This document shows, one piece after another, positions 1 through 8,829 of a stretch of DNA of 36,011 bases. A program made the translations under genes and the position numbers. Under the pieces are notes generated by a model. It had not been told where the DNA came from. It made no database searches and saw only the letters and a program-made list of their open reading frames with translations. The stretch lies in contig BPJZ01000024.1 in assembly GCA_026004875.1 (NCBI GenBank), positions 1 through 36,011 of the forward strand, written 5' to 3'. Positions within the stretch are counted from its first letter, which is position 1, and each line of letters begins with the position of its first letter. This stretch comes from Candidatus Poribacteria bacterium (lineage in GTDB: Bacteria; Poribacteria; WGA-4E; GCA-2687025).

Positions 1-662
1 CACTCCCGCCACATGGTCGGGGAAAGCAATGGACCGCGCTGGGTGCCGATGTCGTCCCCAAAGCGGATCAGATCCACTCCCGCCTGAGCATATCGCCGCG
101 CCATGAAGACCTTCCGCTCAGTGATCCGATCCAGGAGGTACGCCGCCAGCTCAGGCCGCTCAACGTGATCCAAAAACAGTTGCTCCATCCCCCTGAGGTA
201 CCAGGCCGTCTCGAAGATGGTACACTCCATCCCCGCGACGGCGGCCAAGCCACGCGCGTGAATCTGCGCGACGGCAGCCTCGAGATGCGCATGTCGGCTG
301 GGATCTGCCACGTCCGGGAACGGATAACGTTCCAGCTCCTCTATCGTACGAACGCGATCTAGTAGGTGCACCTTCCGCGTAAAGTGGTAGAAGGTCCCGG
401 GGATCACAGCGTCCCCCCACTCACCGATGTGGAGGTTGGGAGGAAGGTCTCGCCCCTCAAAGTAAGAGGAAAAGTCGGGTCGCTGCCGGGGCGGCCCCCA
501 ACCGACATAGCGCATCTCAAACTGGAAGTACTCCGCGAAGTCGTGCGTACCGATCCGTTCCGCAAGCCGCTCGGCAAACGTAGGGGTGGTTCCAAACTCC
601 AAAGGCACCGGATAAAGCTCCTGATGGCGTAGGACGCCAAGCAGCCGCTCCCTTGGAGTCAT
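1..662 (-). CDS. URO-D-fold methyltransferase family protein, 3' end beyond window
   Basis: The frame is open from the ATG at 662 to the left edge, giving about 220 residues; the C-terminal part lies outside. The N-terminus reads MTPRERLLGVLRHQELYPVP, the usual opening of uroporphyrinogen-decarboxylase-fold methyltransferases (MtaA/CmuA relatives). The GDDIGTQRGPLLSPTMWRE stretch near residue 205 corresponds to the family's DD...SP.M.RE segment. The metal-binding HxC-type motif would fall beyond the edge, so activity cannot be judged. The start codon overlaps the mtaB-like stop as ATGA, so it is the ninth gene of the methyl-transfer operon. The substrate is unknown; it may act as donor methyltransferase to, or acceptor from, the corrinoid protein. 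Confidence 0.8.
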   Translation of the reverse strand, partial: MTPRERLLGVLRHQELYPVPLEFGTTPTFAERLAERIGTHDFAEYFQFEMRYVGWGPPRQRPDFSSYFEGRDLPPNLHIGEWGDAVIPGTFYHFTRKVHLLDRVRTIEELERYPFPDVADPSRHAHLEAAVAQIHARGLAAVAGMECTIFETAWYLRGMEQLFLDHVERPELAAYLLDRITERKVFMARRYAQAGVDLIRFGDDIGTQRGPLLSPTMWRE

Positions 663-2107
663 TCGAGCGCCTCCAGAGCGTAGGCCTCCAGGAGGAACAG
701 GTCCGGATAGGCATCTCGGACGCGCCTGAGCAGCTCCGCCGGGTCCTCCGGAAGGTTCTCCACCGCTGCGGCGATTCGATCCAACCAGGGAAGCTCCTGT
801 TTGGGCAGAGGGACCTCTCCAGACCGAACGGCCTGACGGAGCGCCTCGATCGTCCAGCGGGCCACCGCCAGCGTCCGGACGTAATCGGTCTTCCAGTCGG
901 CGTCCCGTTCCGGCGTGGCCGCAACGATCGTCTCGGCGACGCGGAACATGATCGCCGGATCGAGCGCCCAAGCCTGAGGGCCGCGGTTCCGATCCGGACT
1001 CAATGAGCCAGCGCTGAAGGCGCTTCCCCTCACCCGCCTCCAGCGCTACATTCATCAGGCGACAGTCGTAAGCGAGCACCTCTCCGAAGACCTCCGGCGC
1101 AAAACCGCCCAAAAAGTCGCACATGCTGCACCGACTCGTTGCTCCACAGGTCGCAGACGGCGGCGGCGGCGATGTTTCCCCATCGGCGACGAGTGAGCGC
1201 AGGCACTGCTCTTCCCCTCCATACTGATGGGCACGCCGGTAATCGCCTTGAGAACGGGGGTTCTCGTAGCCGCAATCCTTCAACGGTCCGACAGCGCCCA
1301 TCTCGCAGGCCACCAGCGAGCGGACCGCTCCCAAGTGCCGAATCCAAGCGGCCAGACAGGTCGGAAGCATCCCCTGATGGGCCCAGTTGCATCGCCGTGT
1401 TGGGCGTGGCCGCAGTCGGTGTCCCCGCCAGGGATCGGTCCCCGTCTCCTCGCGCGATTCCGAACGATCTCCCCCCAGAGGAATTCCATATCGCGCGGAG
1501 CTAGAATCCCCAGCGCGGCGACGATCGCCTCGATATCGCCGTACATCAAAGCGCGATCGTACAGCTCCTTTCCCCCGACGCTCTCGATGGAGAGGAATAT
1601 CGGCCCCGGCCCGCGCGGAGGCCTCAAAGGACCGCAGCACCCGCTCCAGCCGAGAGCCTCGACGCAGGTTGCGGCGGACGCTCCTGCTCCCGGATGTCGG
1701 CCACGGTGACCCGAAGGGCAACCCGTACCCCCTCCCTTGCGTGGGAACTCCTCGATCACTTCGCGCAGGTCGCCGGTGAGCGTCGCTCCCCACTCCGGGC
1801 GCTCGGTCATCTCATAAAGCTGCTCAAACTCCAGGACGACCTCCTCCTGCCCCAGGCGGGCTAGTCGCTGGAGAACCGTGCTCCCCATCTCCCGGAAGAG
1901 CGCGCGAATTTGATCCCAACTCTCCGGCCGAAATTTGAGTGGCCGGAAGCGTAAAGTTCACCTCCGGGCACAGCAACACGACCGCCGCCGATGATCACTC
2001 CGTGCCCGGCGACAACCGGATGAAGTGGCCCACCCAAAGCTAAGCTGCTCCGCCGAGCGGTAAGCCAGCGAACGGCTCCAGCGACGTGAGTGAGGAGCAA
2101 CGCTCAT
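659..2107 (-). CDS. mtaB: MtaB-like methanol:corrinoid methyltransferase, frame broken by extra bases
   Basis: No single frame runs through, but reading across frames recovers a whole MtaB-type protein. Recognisable segments are GHGVIIGGG, VPEVNFTLP, MYGDIEAIVAALGILAPRDM, GDTDCGHANTAMQLA, MGAVGPLKDCGYENP, SMEGKSSACAHSSPMGN, AAVCDLWSNESVQ, LAYDCRLMN and PQAWALDPAI. KDCGYE and SACAH hold cysteines matching the known MtaB zinc ligands. I find 12 single extra bases, for example in A5 at 1111-1115 and G5 at 1256-1260. Removing them leaves exactly 479 codons, close to the family's roughly 460-470. The start at 2107 follows a strong GGAGGAAGG ribosome site and overlaps the upstream stop as ATGA; the stop overlaps the next start. 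MtaB moves the methyl of methanol to a corrinoid protein; the exact substrate here is inferred. I judge the breaks to be sequence errors. Confidence 0.82.
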
Positions 2108-3004
2108 CGTCCTTCCTCCAAGGAACGCGGCCCCAATCCCTTCGACTGCGGCCAATCGCGCGATATACTCCGGCGTCGTTCCGCAGCAGCCGCCAAGAAT
2201 CGACACCTCCAAAGCCCAACCCGCAAGGCTCTCGGCAAAACTCCTCCGGACCGGTTGGAAAGTGCAACCCGTCGGAGCGGACCTCCGGAATCCCCGCGTT
2301 GGGCTCTTTAAGGACCAGAGGCCTTTTGGGCGCAACGCTCCGATATCGACGAATCACCTCGCCGGCCAACAGAGGGGTCCACGCAGTTAACGCCCAACAC
2401 CTCCACGTCGGAGAACTCCTCAGCGATCGCCTCCGGCGGGGGTGCCGAAGATCGTCCGAGGGCCGTCTGGAGCCGCTTCAAAAGTAAAAGTCAGGACGAC
2501 CGGGCCGAAGGGCAACCTCCCGCGCCACCTCGACGGCGATGCGGGCCTCCCGCGGATCGCTCATCGTCTCGATCCAGAACAGGTCGGCCTCGACACCGCC
2601 CGCGATCGCTTCGCGATAAGCGGCGCGCATCTCTTCGGGGGGAAACCTCACCGAGCGGGCTCCAAAAAGACGCCCGTCGGACCGACGCTGAGCGCAACCC
2701 AGGCCTCCCTCCCTGCCGCCTGACGAGCCAGCTCTACCGCCCGTGCGGTCAGCTCACCGATCGCCCCTCCACTCCATCCACGCAGACGAAAGCGGTTTGC
2801 TCCAAAGGTGTCGGTCAGAAGCACCTGCGCCCCGGCCTGCCGGTAGGCCCGATGGACGGCCAGCACCGCCTCAGGCCTCTCCAGAACCCATCGATCCGGC
2901 GATTCGCCAGAGGGCAGTCCCTGGGCGATCAGCATCGTGCCCATCGCCCCGTCGGCCAGCAACGGGCGCCCAATCGTCAAACGCTCCAAAAAGGTTCCTC
3001 TCAC
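2104..3004 (-). CDS. Homocysteine S-methyltransferase domain protein (MetH N-terminal type), frame broken
   Basis: It opens with LADGAMGTMLIAQGLPSGE, the typical start of the homocysteine-binding barrel of cobalamin methionine synthase. Further on, in different frames, come DLFWIETMSDPREARIAVE, VVLTFTFE, LGVNC and GGCCGTTPEYIARLA. The single cysteine in GVNC and the pair in GGCC are the three zinc ligands of this family. Seven single extra bases, such as in G6 at 2637-2642 and G3 at 2502-2504, account for all frame changes; without them the gene has 298 codons, normal for a stand-alone domain. It lacks the pterin, B12 and activation domains of full MetH. The corrinoid protein and ASKHA activator at the head of the operon could supply B12 and reactivation, making a split methionine synthase (inference). 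It overlaps both neighbours as ATGA. Confidence 0.85.
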
Positions 3005-4176
3005 GGCCAGTACCCCGGTCGCGACTTGATCCGCCGAATCTCCGGCCGAGACTCAAACTCCTCAGGACGCGGAATCCCAAAGGTGTCCCGCTTGACGTCC
3101 AGATAGTACAAGTAGTTCTCAAAGCTGACCGTCGGAGGACAGCGGTGATCCACATGAGGGATCCATCCCCCTTCGCGAACGTAAGGCTCGATTCGCTTGA
3201 TCTCAGCCCGAATCGACTCCTTTCCGGCGATCAGCGCGTGCTTGTTCACCCCTCCCAGAATCAGCACTCGCTGGCCGTACTTCTCCCGAACCCGGATCGG
3301 ATCGGTCATCTCCCGCTCGGCCCCCACCTCGCAGGGGAAGATGGCGTTCACACCGCCCTCGAGCCACGGCTCGATCGCCTCGATCACTCGACCGTCGCAG
3401 TCGTAATAGATCACGTCCACCCCGTGCGCGCGGAGCAGATCGGTAATCCGCTTGTATCGCGGCGTCAGGAACTCGCGGAACATCTCCGGCGAGATCATCG
3501 GCCCCTGTCGGAAGGCCATGTCCTCCCAGCCACCGGCGAAGTCGATCCGAATCTCCTCGACGGCCCGGCGAATCACGGTGACAAACAGCTCAGCCAGATG
3601 CTCAATCATCTGGTGCATCCACTCCGGGTCGTCGTACATCGTGTAAAGGATGTGCTCAAACCCCATCCAGTCCCGAAGCCAGCCAAAAAGGCTACCGATA
3701 TTGATCCCAACCGGATACTCCCAGTCTGGTGAGTTGAAGCGGGCCTTCAACTGTTCCCAGTCGGGCCGATTCTCCGGATACCGCTCCGGCTGATCCACCC
3801 GAAGCCGGGGGAGAAATTTTTCCTCCCAGTCCTTTCGCGTCTTCAGAGGGAACTCCAAAAAATGAGGTATCGAATCCTTGGGACCCCGATGAATCTTCTT
3901 GATGACTCCGTTCCCGTCCTGAACGATCCGGTAGCTGGACGTCTCTTCCAGGACCTTCGTCTCGAAGGGGGGAATCAATCCCAAGTGGACCGGCACGTAG
4001 CTACGCGGTGCAAAACAAAAGTAACGGTCTGCCTGGGCGTTGTTCTGGACTTCACGCGGGAGACCTTGCTCGTGCCAGGTCCAGAAGGTCTCATCCCAAT
4101 AGCCAAACTCCTCGTCGGGGATGTGGTCCACCGGCTGAAAGTGCATTGTGCGCACCCAGCGCTCGCGATGGGTCAT
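3001..4176 (-). CDS. URO-D-fold methyltransferase family protein
   Basis: This intact 391-residue protein has the uroporphyrinogen-decarboxylase fold hallmarks: MTHRERWVRTM at the start, GGWEDMAFRQGPMISPEMF in the middle, VIYYDCDGR near residue 275, LILGGVNK, and a C-terminal HVDHRCPPTVSFENYLYYLD. The position where MtaA/MtbA relatives carry a zinc-binding HxC has YDCDG instead, keeping a Cys and acidic residues but not the His. It is therefore more likely a corrinoid-linked methyltransferase than a haem-pathway decarboxylase, a view supported by its neighbours. Both ends overlap adjacent genes as ATGA, implying translational coupling. The methyl donor or acceptor cannot be told from sequence. 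Confidence 0.85.
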   Translation of the reverse strand: MTHRERWVRTMHFQPVDHIPDEEFGYWDETFWTWHEQGLPREVQNNAQADRYFCFAPRSYVPVHLGLIPPFETKVLEETSSYRIVQDGNGVIKKIHRGPKDSIPHFLEFPLKTRKDWEEKFLPRLRVDQPERYPENRPDWEQLKARFNSPDWEYPVGINIGSLFGWLRDWMGFEHILYTMYDDPEWMHQMIEHLAELFVTVIRRAVEEIRIDFAGGWEDMAFRQGPMISPEMFREFLTPRYKRITDLLRAHGVDVIYYDCDGRVIEAIEPWLEGGVNAIFPCEVGAEREMTDPIRVREKYGQRVLILGGVNKHALIAGKESIRAEIKRIEPYVREGGWIPHVDHRCPPTVSFENYLYYLDVKRDTFGIPRPEEFESRPEIRRIKSRPGYWP

Positions 4177-5144
4177 CGGCCTCCCTCTCCGTCTACGGAC
4201 GCCGGACGATGATACCAGCCGATCTCGTGCCGGATCCGCTGAACTAACTCGTACCGCTCCAGGGGCATTCCTTTGAAGACGACGTTGCTCAGTGAGAAGA
4301 TATAGCCTCCACCGGGCATCCCGTGCTCCAGCGCATAACGGGCGCTGGCGATCACCTCTTCATCGGTACCGGTTTGCATCAGCCCGCAGTTGACGTTCCC
4401 GCAAAGGCAGACTCGATCGCCGTAAAGCCGCTTGACCTCGGCGATGTCCACCCCTCCCTGGGGGTCCAACGAGTGGAGCCCGTGAGGACGGCACTCCACC
4501 AACTGATCGAGAATCGGCATGATGTTCCCGTCCGTGTGCTTGATCGTGTAGGCCCCCATCCTCCGATAGCCCTCAATCAGCCGAGCAAGGTACGGCGTCA
4601 CAAACTCCCGGAACATCGACGGAGAGAAGAACGGCCCATCGTTAAAGCAATAGTCGGCACAGAGGGCAAAGCCATCTACGCCGCCGTCCACCAGCCGTTT
4701 CCCCCGCTCCAAGGCTCGGTCCACCCGCTCATCGGCCAGCCGCTTCATCTCGTCGGGGCGCTCGTAGAAGGCCAACGCAAATTCGACCATGTGTTGCCCA
4801 TCGGGGATGGCCCAGGTGGCATCCCCGTGAACGATGAACAGATAGCGATCACCGACCAGCTTCCGAATCGCCGCCGCCGTCTCGACGATCCCTCTCTCGT
4901 CCGGGGAATGGGTGTCCATGATGATGTTCCAGTCGTACCGCTCAGCGATCAGAACGTACAGCTCGGCGTTCTCAGCGATCATCCGCTCGCGCTCCTTGGA
5001 CGAGGCGTTCCGGAACTCGCCTGGAGAGTGGAACGATCGTCCAAACGCCTCCTCAGTCAACTGAAACTCCAGGTCGAACGCCGGCACCAGCCCCGGCGGC
5101 GTGCGCAGCTCCAGCGCCTCGATTGCCGCTTGCTTGGGCGTCAT
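4173..5144 (-). CDS. URO-D-fold methyltransferase family protein, short form
   Basis: A 323-residue member of the URO-D family, the shortest of the complete paralogues here. It begins MTPKQAAIEALELRTP, has DGFALCADYCFNDGPFFSP around residue 170 (the DD...FSP segment), then YTIKHTDGNIMPILDQL and CLCGNVNCGLM, and ends with GGGYIFSLSNVVFKGMP. The metal motif reads KHTDGN, so the His is kept and the usual Cys is replaced by Asp, closer to classic HemE-like relatives of unknown role than to MtaA. It overlaps its two neighbours by 4 bp each. The paralogue series suggests several substrates or a donor/acceptor division of labour, which is inference. Confidence 0.84.
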   Translation of the reverse strand: MTPKQAAIEALELRTPPGLVPAFDLEFQLTEEAFGRSFHSPGEFRNASSKERERMIAENAELYVLIAERYDWNIIMDTHSPDERGIVETAAAIRKLVGDRYLFIVHGDATWAIPDGQHMVEFALAFYERPDEMKRLADERVDRALERGKRLVDGGVDGFALCADYCFNDGPFFSPSMFREFVTPYLARLIEGYRRMGAYTIKHTDGNIMPILDQLVECRPHGLHSLDPQGGVDIAEVKRLYGDRVCLCGNVNCGLMQTGTDEEVIASARYALEHGMPGGGYIFSLSNVVFKGMPLERYELVQRIRHEIGWYHRPASVDGEGGR

Positions 5145-6220
5145 CCGTCGTATCTCCCGTACTCCCGGACCAGCTCAATCACTCGACAGTACTGCTGGAA
5201 GCTCACGTTATCCGGCACGGAGTGGTCCGAGTGATAGATGTACCCACCCCCTTGCTTGGCGAAGCCGACCTTCGTTCGAATCTCCTCTTCGATGACGGAG
5301 GGATCGGGATCGGCCATCTTCCGCACGTCGATTCCGCCCATGAAGGCCAGCCGATCGCCGTACTTCGACTTCAGCTCGATCAGGTCCATGCCGGCCTTCA
5401 CCTCCAAGGGCTGCAAGCAGTCAAGCCCCGCGTCGAGCAGGTCGGGGATCAACTCCTTGACGCAGCCGCAGGAGTGGAGAATCACCGGCATCCCGTGATC
5501 GTGAAAGAACTCGAACACCTTCGCGTGGCCGGGCTTCTCTAACTCCCGGTACATCTTTGGAGAAAAGAGCGAGGCGTTTCGGTACCCCATATCGTCGTAA
5601 AGAAACGCCCCATCAAAGGGATAGCCCAGCTGGATCATCGCTTGAGCCGTCTCGATGATCAGATCGGCCATCGTCATGAACATCTCCGCGACCCACTCCG
5701 GGTCCTCTACCATGGCGATCAGGAGGTTCTCCGAGCCGACGATTGCCTGGGTCTTATCGTATCCCAGCACGCCGGAGTAGCAGACCCAATAGCCCTGCTC
5801 GTGCCGTCTGCGGGCGTCCGCTAGCGCAGCGGCGCTGACCCGACTGGGGTTCATCCGAAAGCGCTCCTTGTGGCGCTCCCAGTCTTCACGCGTTTTGATC
5901 GTAAAGTCGATCATCTCCGGCGTAGAGGTCTGGTGCTTCCAGTTCCGAACGACCGCCCCGTTAGCGTTCCGCTCGATCCGGTAGGTCTCCGTCTCTTCAA
6001 TGAGCTGAGGGGGAAACTGAGGGCTGGTGTCTGCGCCGTAGGCGACCATCTCGTAGTGAAAGTAATCAAACGGCGAAACGTCCGGAGGCATGCCCTCCCG
6101 TCGCCAGCGGGCCAGTGTCGTCCCCCAGACGGTATCGTGGATGGGGACCCGATCGGCCTCCTCATGGTTCAGCGCGGCTCGAATCCTCTCCCGCGGCGTC
6201 CACTCGGTCTTTTTGCGCAT
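5141..6220 (-). CDS. URO-D-fold corrinoid methyltransferase with HSC zinc motif
   Basis: A 359-residue protein beginning with WTPRERIRAALNHEEADRVP, the family signature. FLYDDMGYRNASLFSPKMYR lies at 207-224 and VILHSCGCVKELIPDLLDAG at 246-265. H249 and C251 match the zinc-binding HxC of MtaA/MtbA-type methyltransferases, making this the best candidate in the cluster for a working thiol- or corrinoid-directed methyltransferase. The C-terminal DHSVPDNVSFQQYCRVIEL is also typical. The start at 6220 is fixed by a strong GGAGGAGGGGAGG site 7 bp upstream, although the gene then overlaps the DUF1638 gene by 59 bp. The next gene overlaps as ATGA. Confidence 0.87.
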   Translation of the reverse strand: MRKKTEWTPRERIRAALNHEEADRVPIHDTVWGTTLARWRREGMPPDVSPFDYFHYEMVAYGADTSPQFPPQLIEETETYRIERNANGAVVRNWKHQTSTPEMIDFTIKTREDWERHKERFRMNPSRVSAAALADARRRHEQGYWVCYSGVLGYDKTQAIVGSENLLIAMVEDPEWVAEMFMTMADLIIETAQAMIQLGYPFDGAFLYDDMGYRNASLFSPKMYRELEKPGHAKVFEFFHDHGMPVILHSCGCVKELIPDLLDAGLDCLQPLEVKAGMDLIELKSKYGDRLAFMGGIDVRKMADPDPSVIEEEIRTKVGFAKQGGGYIYHSDHSVPDNVSFQQYCRVIELVREYGRYDG

Positions 6221-6971
6221 CGTTGAGCCTCCCCTCCTCCGCCGGAACGGCAGTAACGACCCTCTCGTCTAGCGTCTCCTGAATCCGATAACCAGGAGGG
6301 ACTACCAGGAAGTCCACAGGATCCCATTGACCGGAGAGAAACCGCCGCATCAACGAAAGATCGCCGGGCAACTCGACGTACTCCCAGTGGTTCAGCACCG
6401 TCAACTCTCGAACGAACCGACGATCCGCTTCGGTTCCGACCCCTGTTTCGATGTAGGCCAAGCGGGAGTAGTGCTGCAGCCATTGGGTTTCGACCTCGAT
6501 CAGATAGCGGGCGTTCTCCTCGCCGTACTTGTGGACGTATTCGGCAAACTTGGCCTCCAAGCGGGCCTTCGCCTGAGGAGAGTTCAAGTCTAACGGGCCT
6601 CCGCTCTGTCGATGATGGGCTACCCAACCGGGGGAGTAGTAGTAGGTCCCCGGATGCTCCTGGAACTCCCTGGCGTACCGCTCCTTAGAGCCCAGAAAGA
6701 CGGTGATGCAGTCGTGAGCGCGAGGGATCACCAGCGGAATTCGCCGGGCCGTCAGTCCGGCAGTGCCCCGGCTGCAAAGGCCGTAGCCGATGAGAATCGC
6801 ATCCCCGCCCCGGATCGAGTCAATCACCCCTTGAAGGTGCCCGGCCAACTTCTCCGGAGTGTTGTGCAGCCCAAACGGCTGAAAGTGCCAGATCAGCCGA
6901 GAAGGCACCTCCGGTTCTAGGGCTAAAAACTCCCGCTGAAACACCTCGCAGGCGAGGACGTGAAAGACCAT
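6162..6971 (-). CDS. DUF1638 family protein
   Basis: The 269-residue product carries the DUF1638 pattern: FHVLACEVFQREF at the start, FQPFGLHNTPEKL, ILIGYGLCSRGTAGL, PLVIPRAHDCITVFLGSKER and PGTYYYSPGW. The family has no established biochemical role as far as I know; it recurs beside corrinoid proteins and methyltransferases in methyl-using archaea and bacteria. The conserved C, H and D residues (ACE, GLCS, RAHDCI) could bind a metal or cofactor, which is inference. I choose ATG 6971 over the in-frame start at 7025 because the family begins directly at the FHVLACE strand, a GGGAAGCGGA site precedes it, and the longer form would overlap the upstream gene. It sits between the corrinoid activator and the methyltransferases. 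Confidence 0.85.
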   Translation of the reverse strand: MVFHVLACEVFQREFLALEPEVPSRLIWHFQPFGLHNTPEKLAGHLQGVIDSIRGGDAILIGYGLCSRGTAGLTARRIPLVIPRAHDCITVFLGSKERYAREFQEHPGTYYYSPGWVAHHRQSGGPLDLNSPQAKARLEAKFAEYVHKYGEENARYLIEVETQWLQHYSRLAYIETGVGTEADRRFVRELTVLNHWEYVELPGDLSLMRRFLSGQWDPVDFLVVPPGYRIQETLDERVVTAVPAEEGRLNDAQKDRVDAAGEDSSRAEP

Positions 6972-6987
6972 TCCGCTTCCCAGCCGA

Positions 6988-8817
6988 TCAGAAGACCGCG
7001 TCGCCAAAGAACATTGCCTCCGCAAAGCGCATCTGGAACTCCGGATGAGTGGCGATCTGCAGGTGCTCCGCCCGACGGGCGAGTTGTTGAGCCCGCTGGC
7101 GCATCTCCGTTGAGATCAAGGCCAGCTGGGCCCCGACGATCGCTGCGTTTCCGATGTAGCGAATGCGCTCCAGAGGAATCTTCGGGAACATGCCGATCCG
7201 GACGGCGTTCTCTCGACTCAGGTAGTTCCCAAAAGCCCCAGCAATCAGGAGTTGATCCACCTGTTCGGCCCGGAGCTCCAGCGACTCTAGGAGCATCTCC
7301 ACTCCGACCCGAACGGCGGCTTTGGCCAGTTGAAGCTCTCGCACGTCCTTCTGGGTCAGGCCGACGGGACGGCCGTCCTGACGCCGGGCGATCCAGAAGG
7401 CCGGCTCCGGCCGATCATGGAGGCCAGAAAGGACCGCCTCCGGCAAGACCCCTTGGAGAGATTCCCGCGGCTGGAACCTTCCAGAGAGGTCCACAATTCC
7501 AAGCCGAACCAGCTCGGCAACCAGGTCGATAGCCCCAGAGCCACAGATCCCTTGTGGGGGCGCGCCGCCGATCGTGCGCACCTGGACCTTCTCCCCTAGA
7601 CGGACGCGCTCGACCGCACCTGGTCCGGCGGCCATGCCGGTCGAAAGCTCGCCGCCCTCAAAAGCAGGACCCGCCGGCGTGGAGCAGACCAGGATCTCTT
7701 CGCCCCGTTGAAGGACGATCTCACAGTTGGTGCCGATGTCGGCCAGAATCCGAACCCCTTCAAAGGGCTCATCGAACCCGGCGGCCAACATCGCCCCGAC
7801 GGCGTCCGCCCCGACGTATCCAGCAACGATCGGGAGCAGTACCGCCTGACCGCGCGGATGGATCGGGAGCCCCGACTCTTCTGCGCTCAGGGGCGGCAGC
7901 TCCCGGAAGGCCGGAAGATAGGGCATCTCCCCCAGCGTGCGCGGCGAGACTCCCGCATAAAGATGAAGCATCGCCGTGTTGCCCACTAAGACGACCTCGT
8001 AGACCTCCTCCGGCGAAGCACCCGCCTCGGCGGCGGCTTGGCGAATCAACCGCCCGACCGTCTCCCGGACAGAGCGTTGAAGTTGGAAGAGCCCCTCCGG
8101 GTCGCTCAGCGCCCGTTCGATCCGGGTGACGACGTTTGCTCCATATCGGGATTGAGCGTTGGGAGCGCTGGCGGTGGCCAATCGCTTGCCGGTCTCCAGG
8201 TCGAGCAGTTGAACAACAACGGTGGTCGTCCCGACGTCTACAGCGGCGCCCAGCCAACGCCGGGCCGGACCGACCGGCTCCACGGCAACCAGTCGGTCGC
8301 CGACCATCGTGGCCTGGTACTCGCGCTCCGGCTCCAGCCCCCCAGCCAAGACGCCGAGGACGGCACGATCCGGCTTCAGGTCGGTCCGGGCCTGGATCGC
8401 CCGACAGATCTGATCGAAGACCGAGCCGGGCGTTTTCAGCCCAGGCCGCTTCCAGAGGAAAGGACGATGCTTGACGTTTGGTAAAAACGGCACCGATCGC
8501 GGAGCGCCGCCCTCCAAGATGCGCATCTCCGGGGCACGGGAGGTGCGAGGAATCTCTAACTCGACCGTCTCGGTCAGCGGAGCGATCTGACAGGCCAAGC
8601 GAAGGCCATCTGCCACCTCACCGGCCAGATGAAGTCGCTCGGCAGGAGTCGGCGGGGAAACCTCCCCACTCAGGACCCGGACGCGGCACTTCCCACACGT
8701 CCCCGCGCCGCCGCAAGCCGCCGTCAAGAAGACCCCCGCACCGTGAAGCGCCTCCAGAAGGGAGCTTCCCTGCGGGACAGGGATCACCTCACCGGAGGTT
8801 AACCGTACCGATGGCAT
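6988..8817 (-). CDS. Reductive activator of corrinoid protein ([2Fe-2S] + ASKHA ATPase, RACo/RamA-like)
   Basis: Residues 1-85 form a plant-type ferredoxin domain with C35, C41, C44 and C76 (ACGGAGTCGKC then LACQ). Residues about 165-600 form the ASKHA/DUF4445 domain, with AAVDVGTTTVVVQLLD, NAQSRYGANVVTRIE, LVGNTAMLHL, ADIGTNCEIVL and LLIAGAFGNYL motifs. Length (609) and order match RACo and related activators, which use ATP to reduce Co(II) back to Co(I) on a corrinoid protein after accidental oxidation. RamA itself carries C-terminal [4Fe-4S] clusters, whereas this one has the N-terminal [2Fe-2S] form. It lies 12 bp after the corrinoid protein gene, its expected partner. Confidence 0.93.
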   Translation of the reverse strand: MPSVRLTSGEVIPVPQGSSLLEALHGAGVFLTAACGGAGTCGKCRVRVLSGEVSPPTPAERLHLAGEVADGLRLACQIAPLTETVELEIPRTSRAPEMRILEGGAPRSVPFLPNVKHRPFLWKRPGLKTPGSVFDQICRAIQARTDLKPDRAVLGVLAGGLEPEREYQATMVGDRLVAVEPVGPARRWLGAAVDVGTTTVVVQLLDLETGKRLATASAPNAQSRYGANVVTRIERALSDPEGLFQLQRSVRETVGRLIRQAAAEAGASPEEVYEVVLVGNTAMLHLYAGVSPRTLGEMPYLPAFRELPPLSAEESGLPIHPRGQAVLLPIVAGYVGADAVGAMLAAGFDEPFEGVRILADIGTNCEIVLQRGEEILVCSTPAGPAFEGGELSTGMAAGPGAVERVRLGEKVQVRTIGGAPPQGICGSGAIDLVAELVRLGIVDLSGRFQPRESLQGVLPEAVLSGLHDRPEPAFWIARRQDGRPVGLTQKDVRELQLAKAAVRVGVEMLLESLELRAEQVDQLLIAGAFGNYLSRENAVRIGMFPKIPLERIRYIGNAAIVGAQLALISTEMRQRAQQLARRAEHLQIATHPEFQMRFAEAMFFGDAVF

Positions 8818-8829
8818 CGGATGAGCTCC

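Noticed and set aside
659..3004. Treating the mtaB-like and homocysteine methyltransferase genes as pseudogenes.
   Set aside because: All 19 breaks are single insertions, no in-frame stop remains after correction, and lengths come out as whole codons; sequence error is simpler.
2743..3732. A 329-codon plus-strand open frame over the homocysteine and URO-D genes.
   Set aside because: The opposite strand holds recognisable conserved proteins; this frame has an Arg/Pro/His-rich shadow composition.
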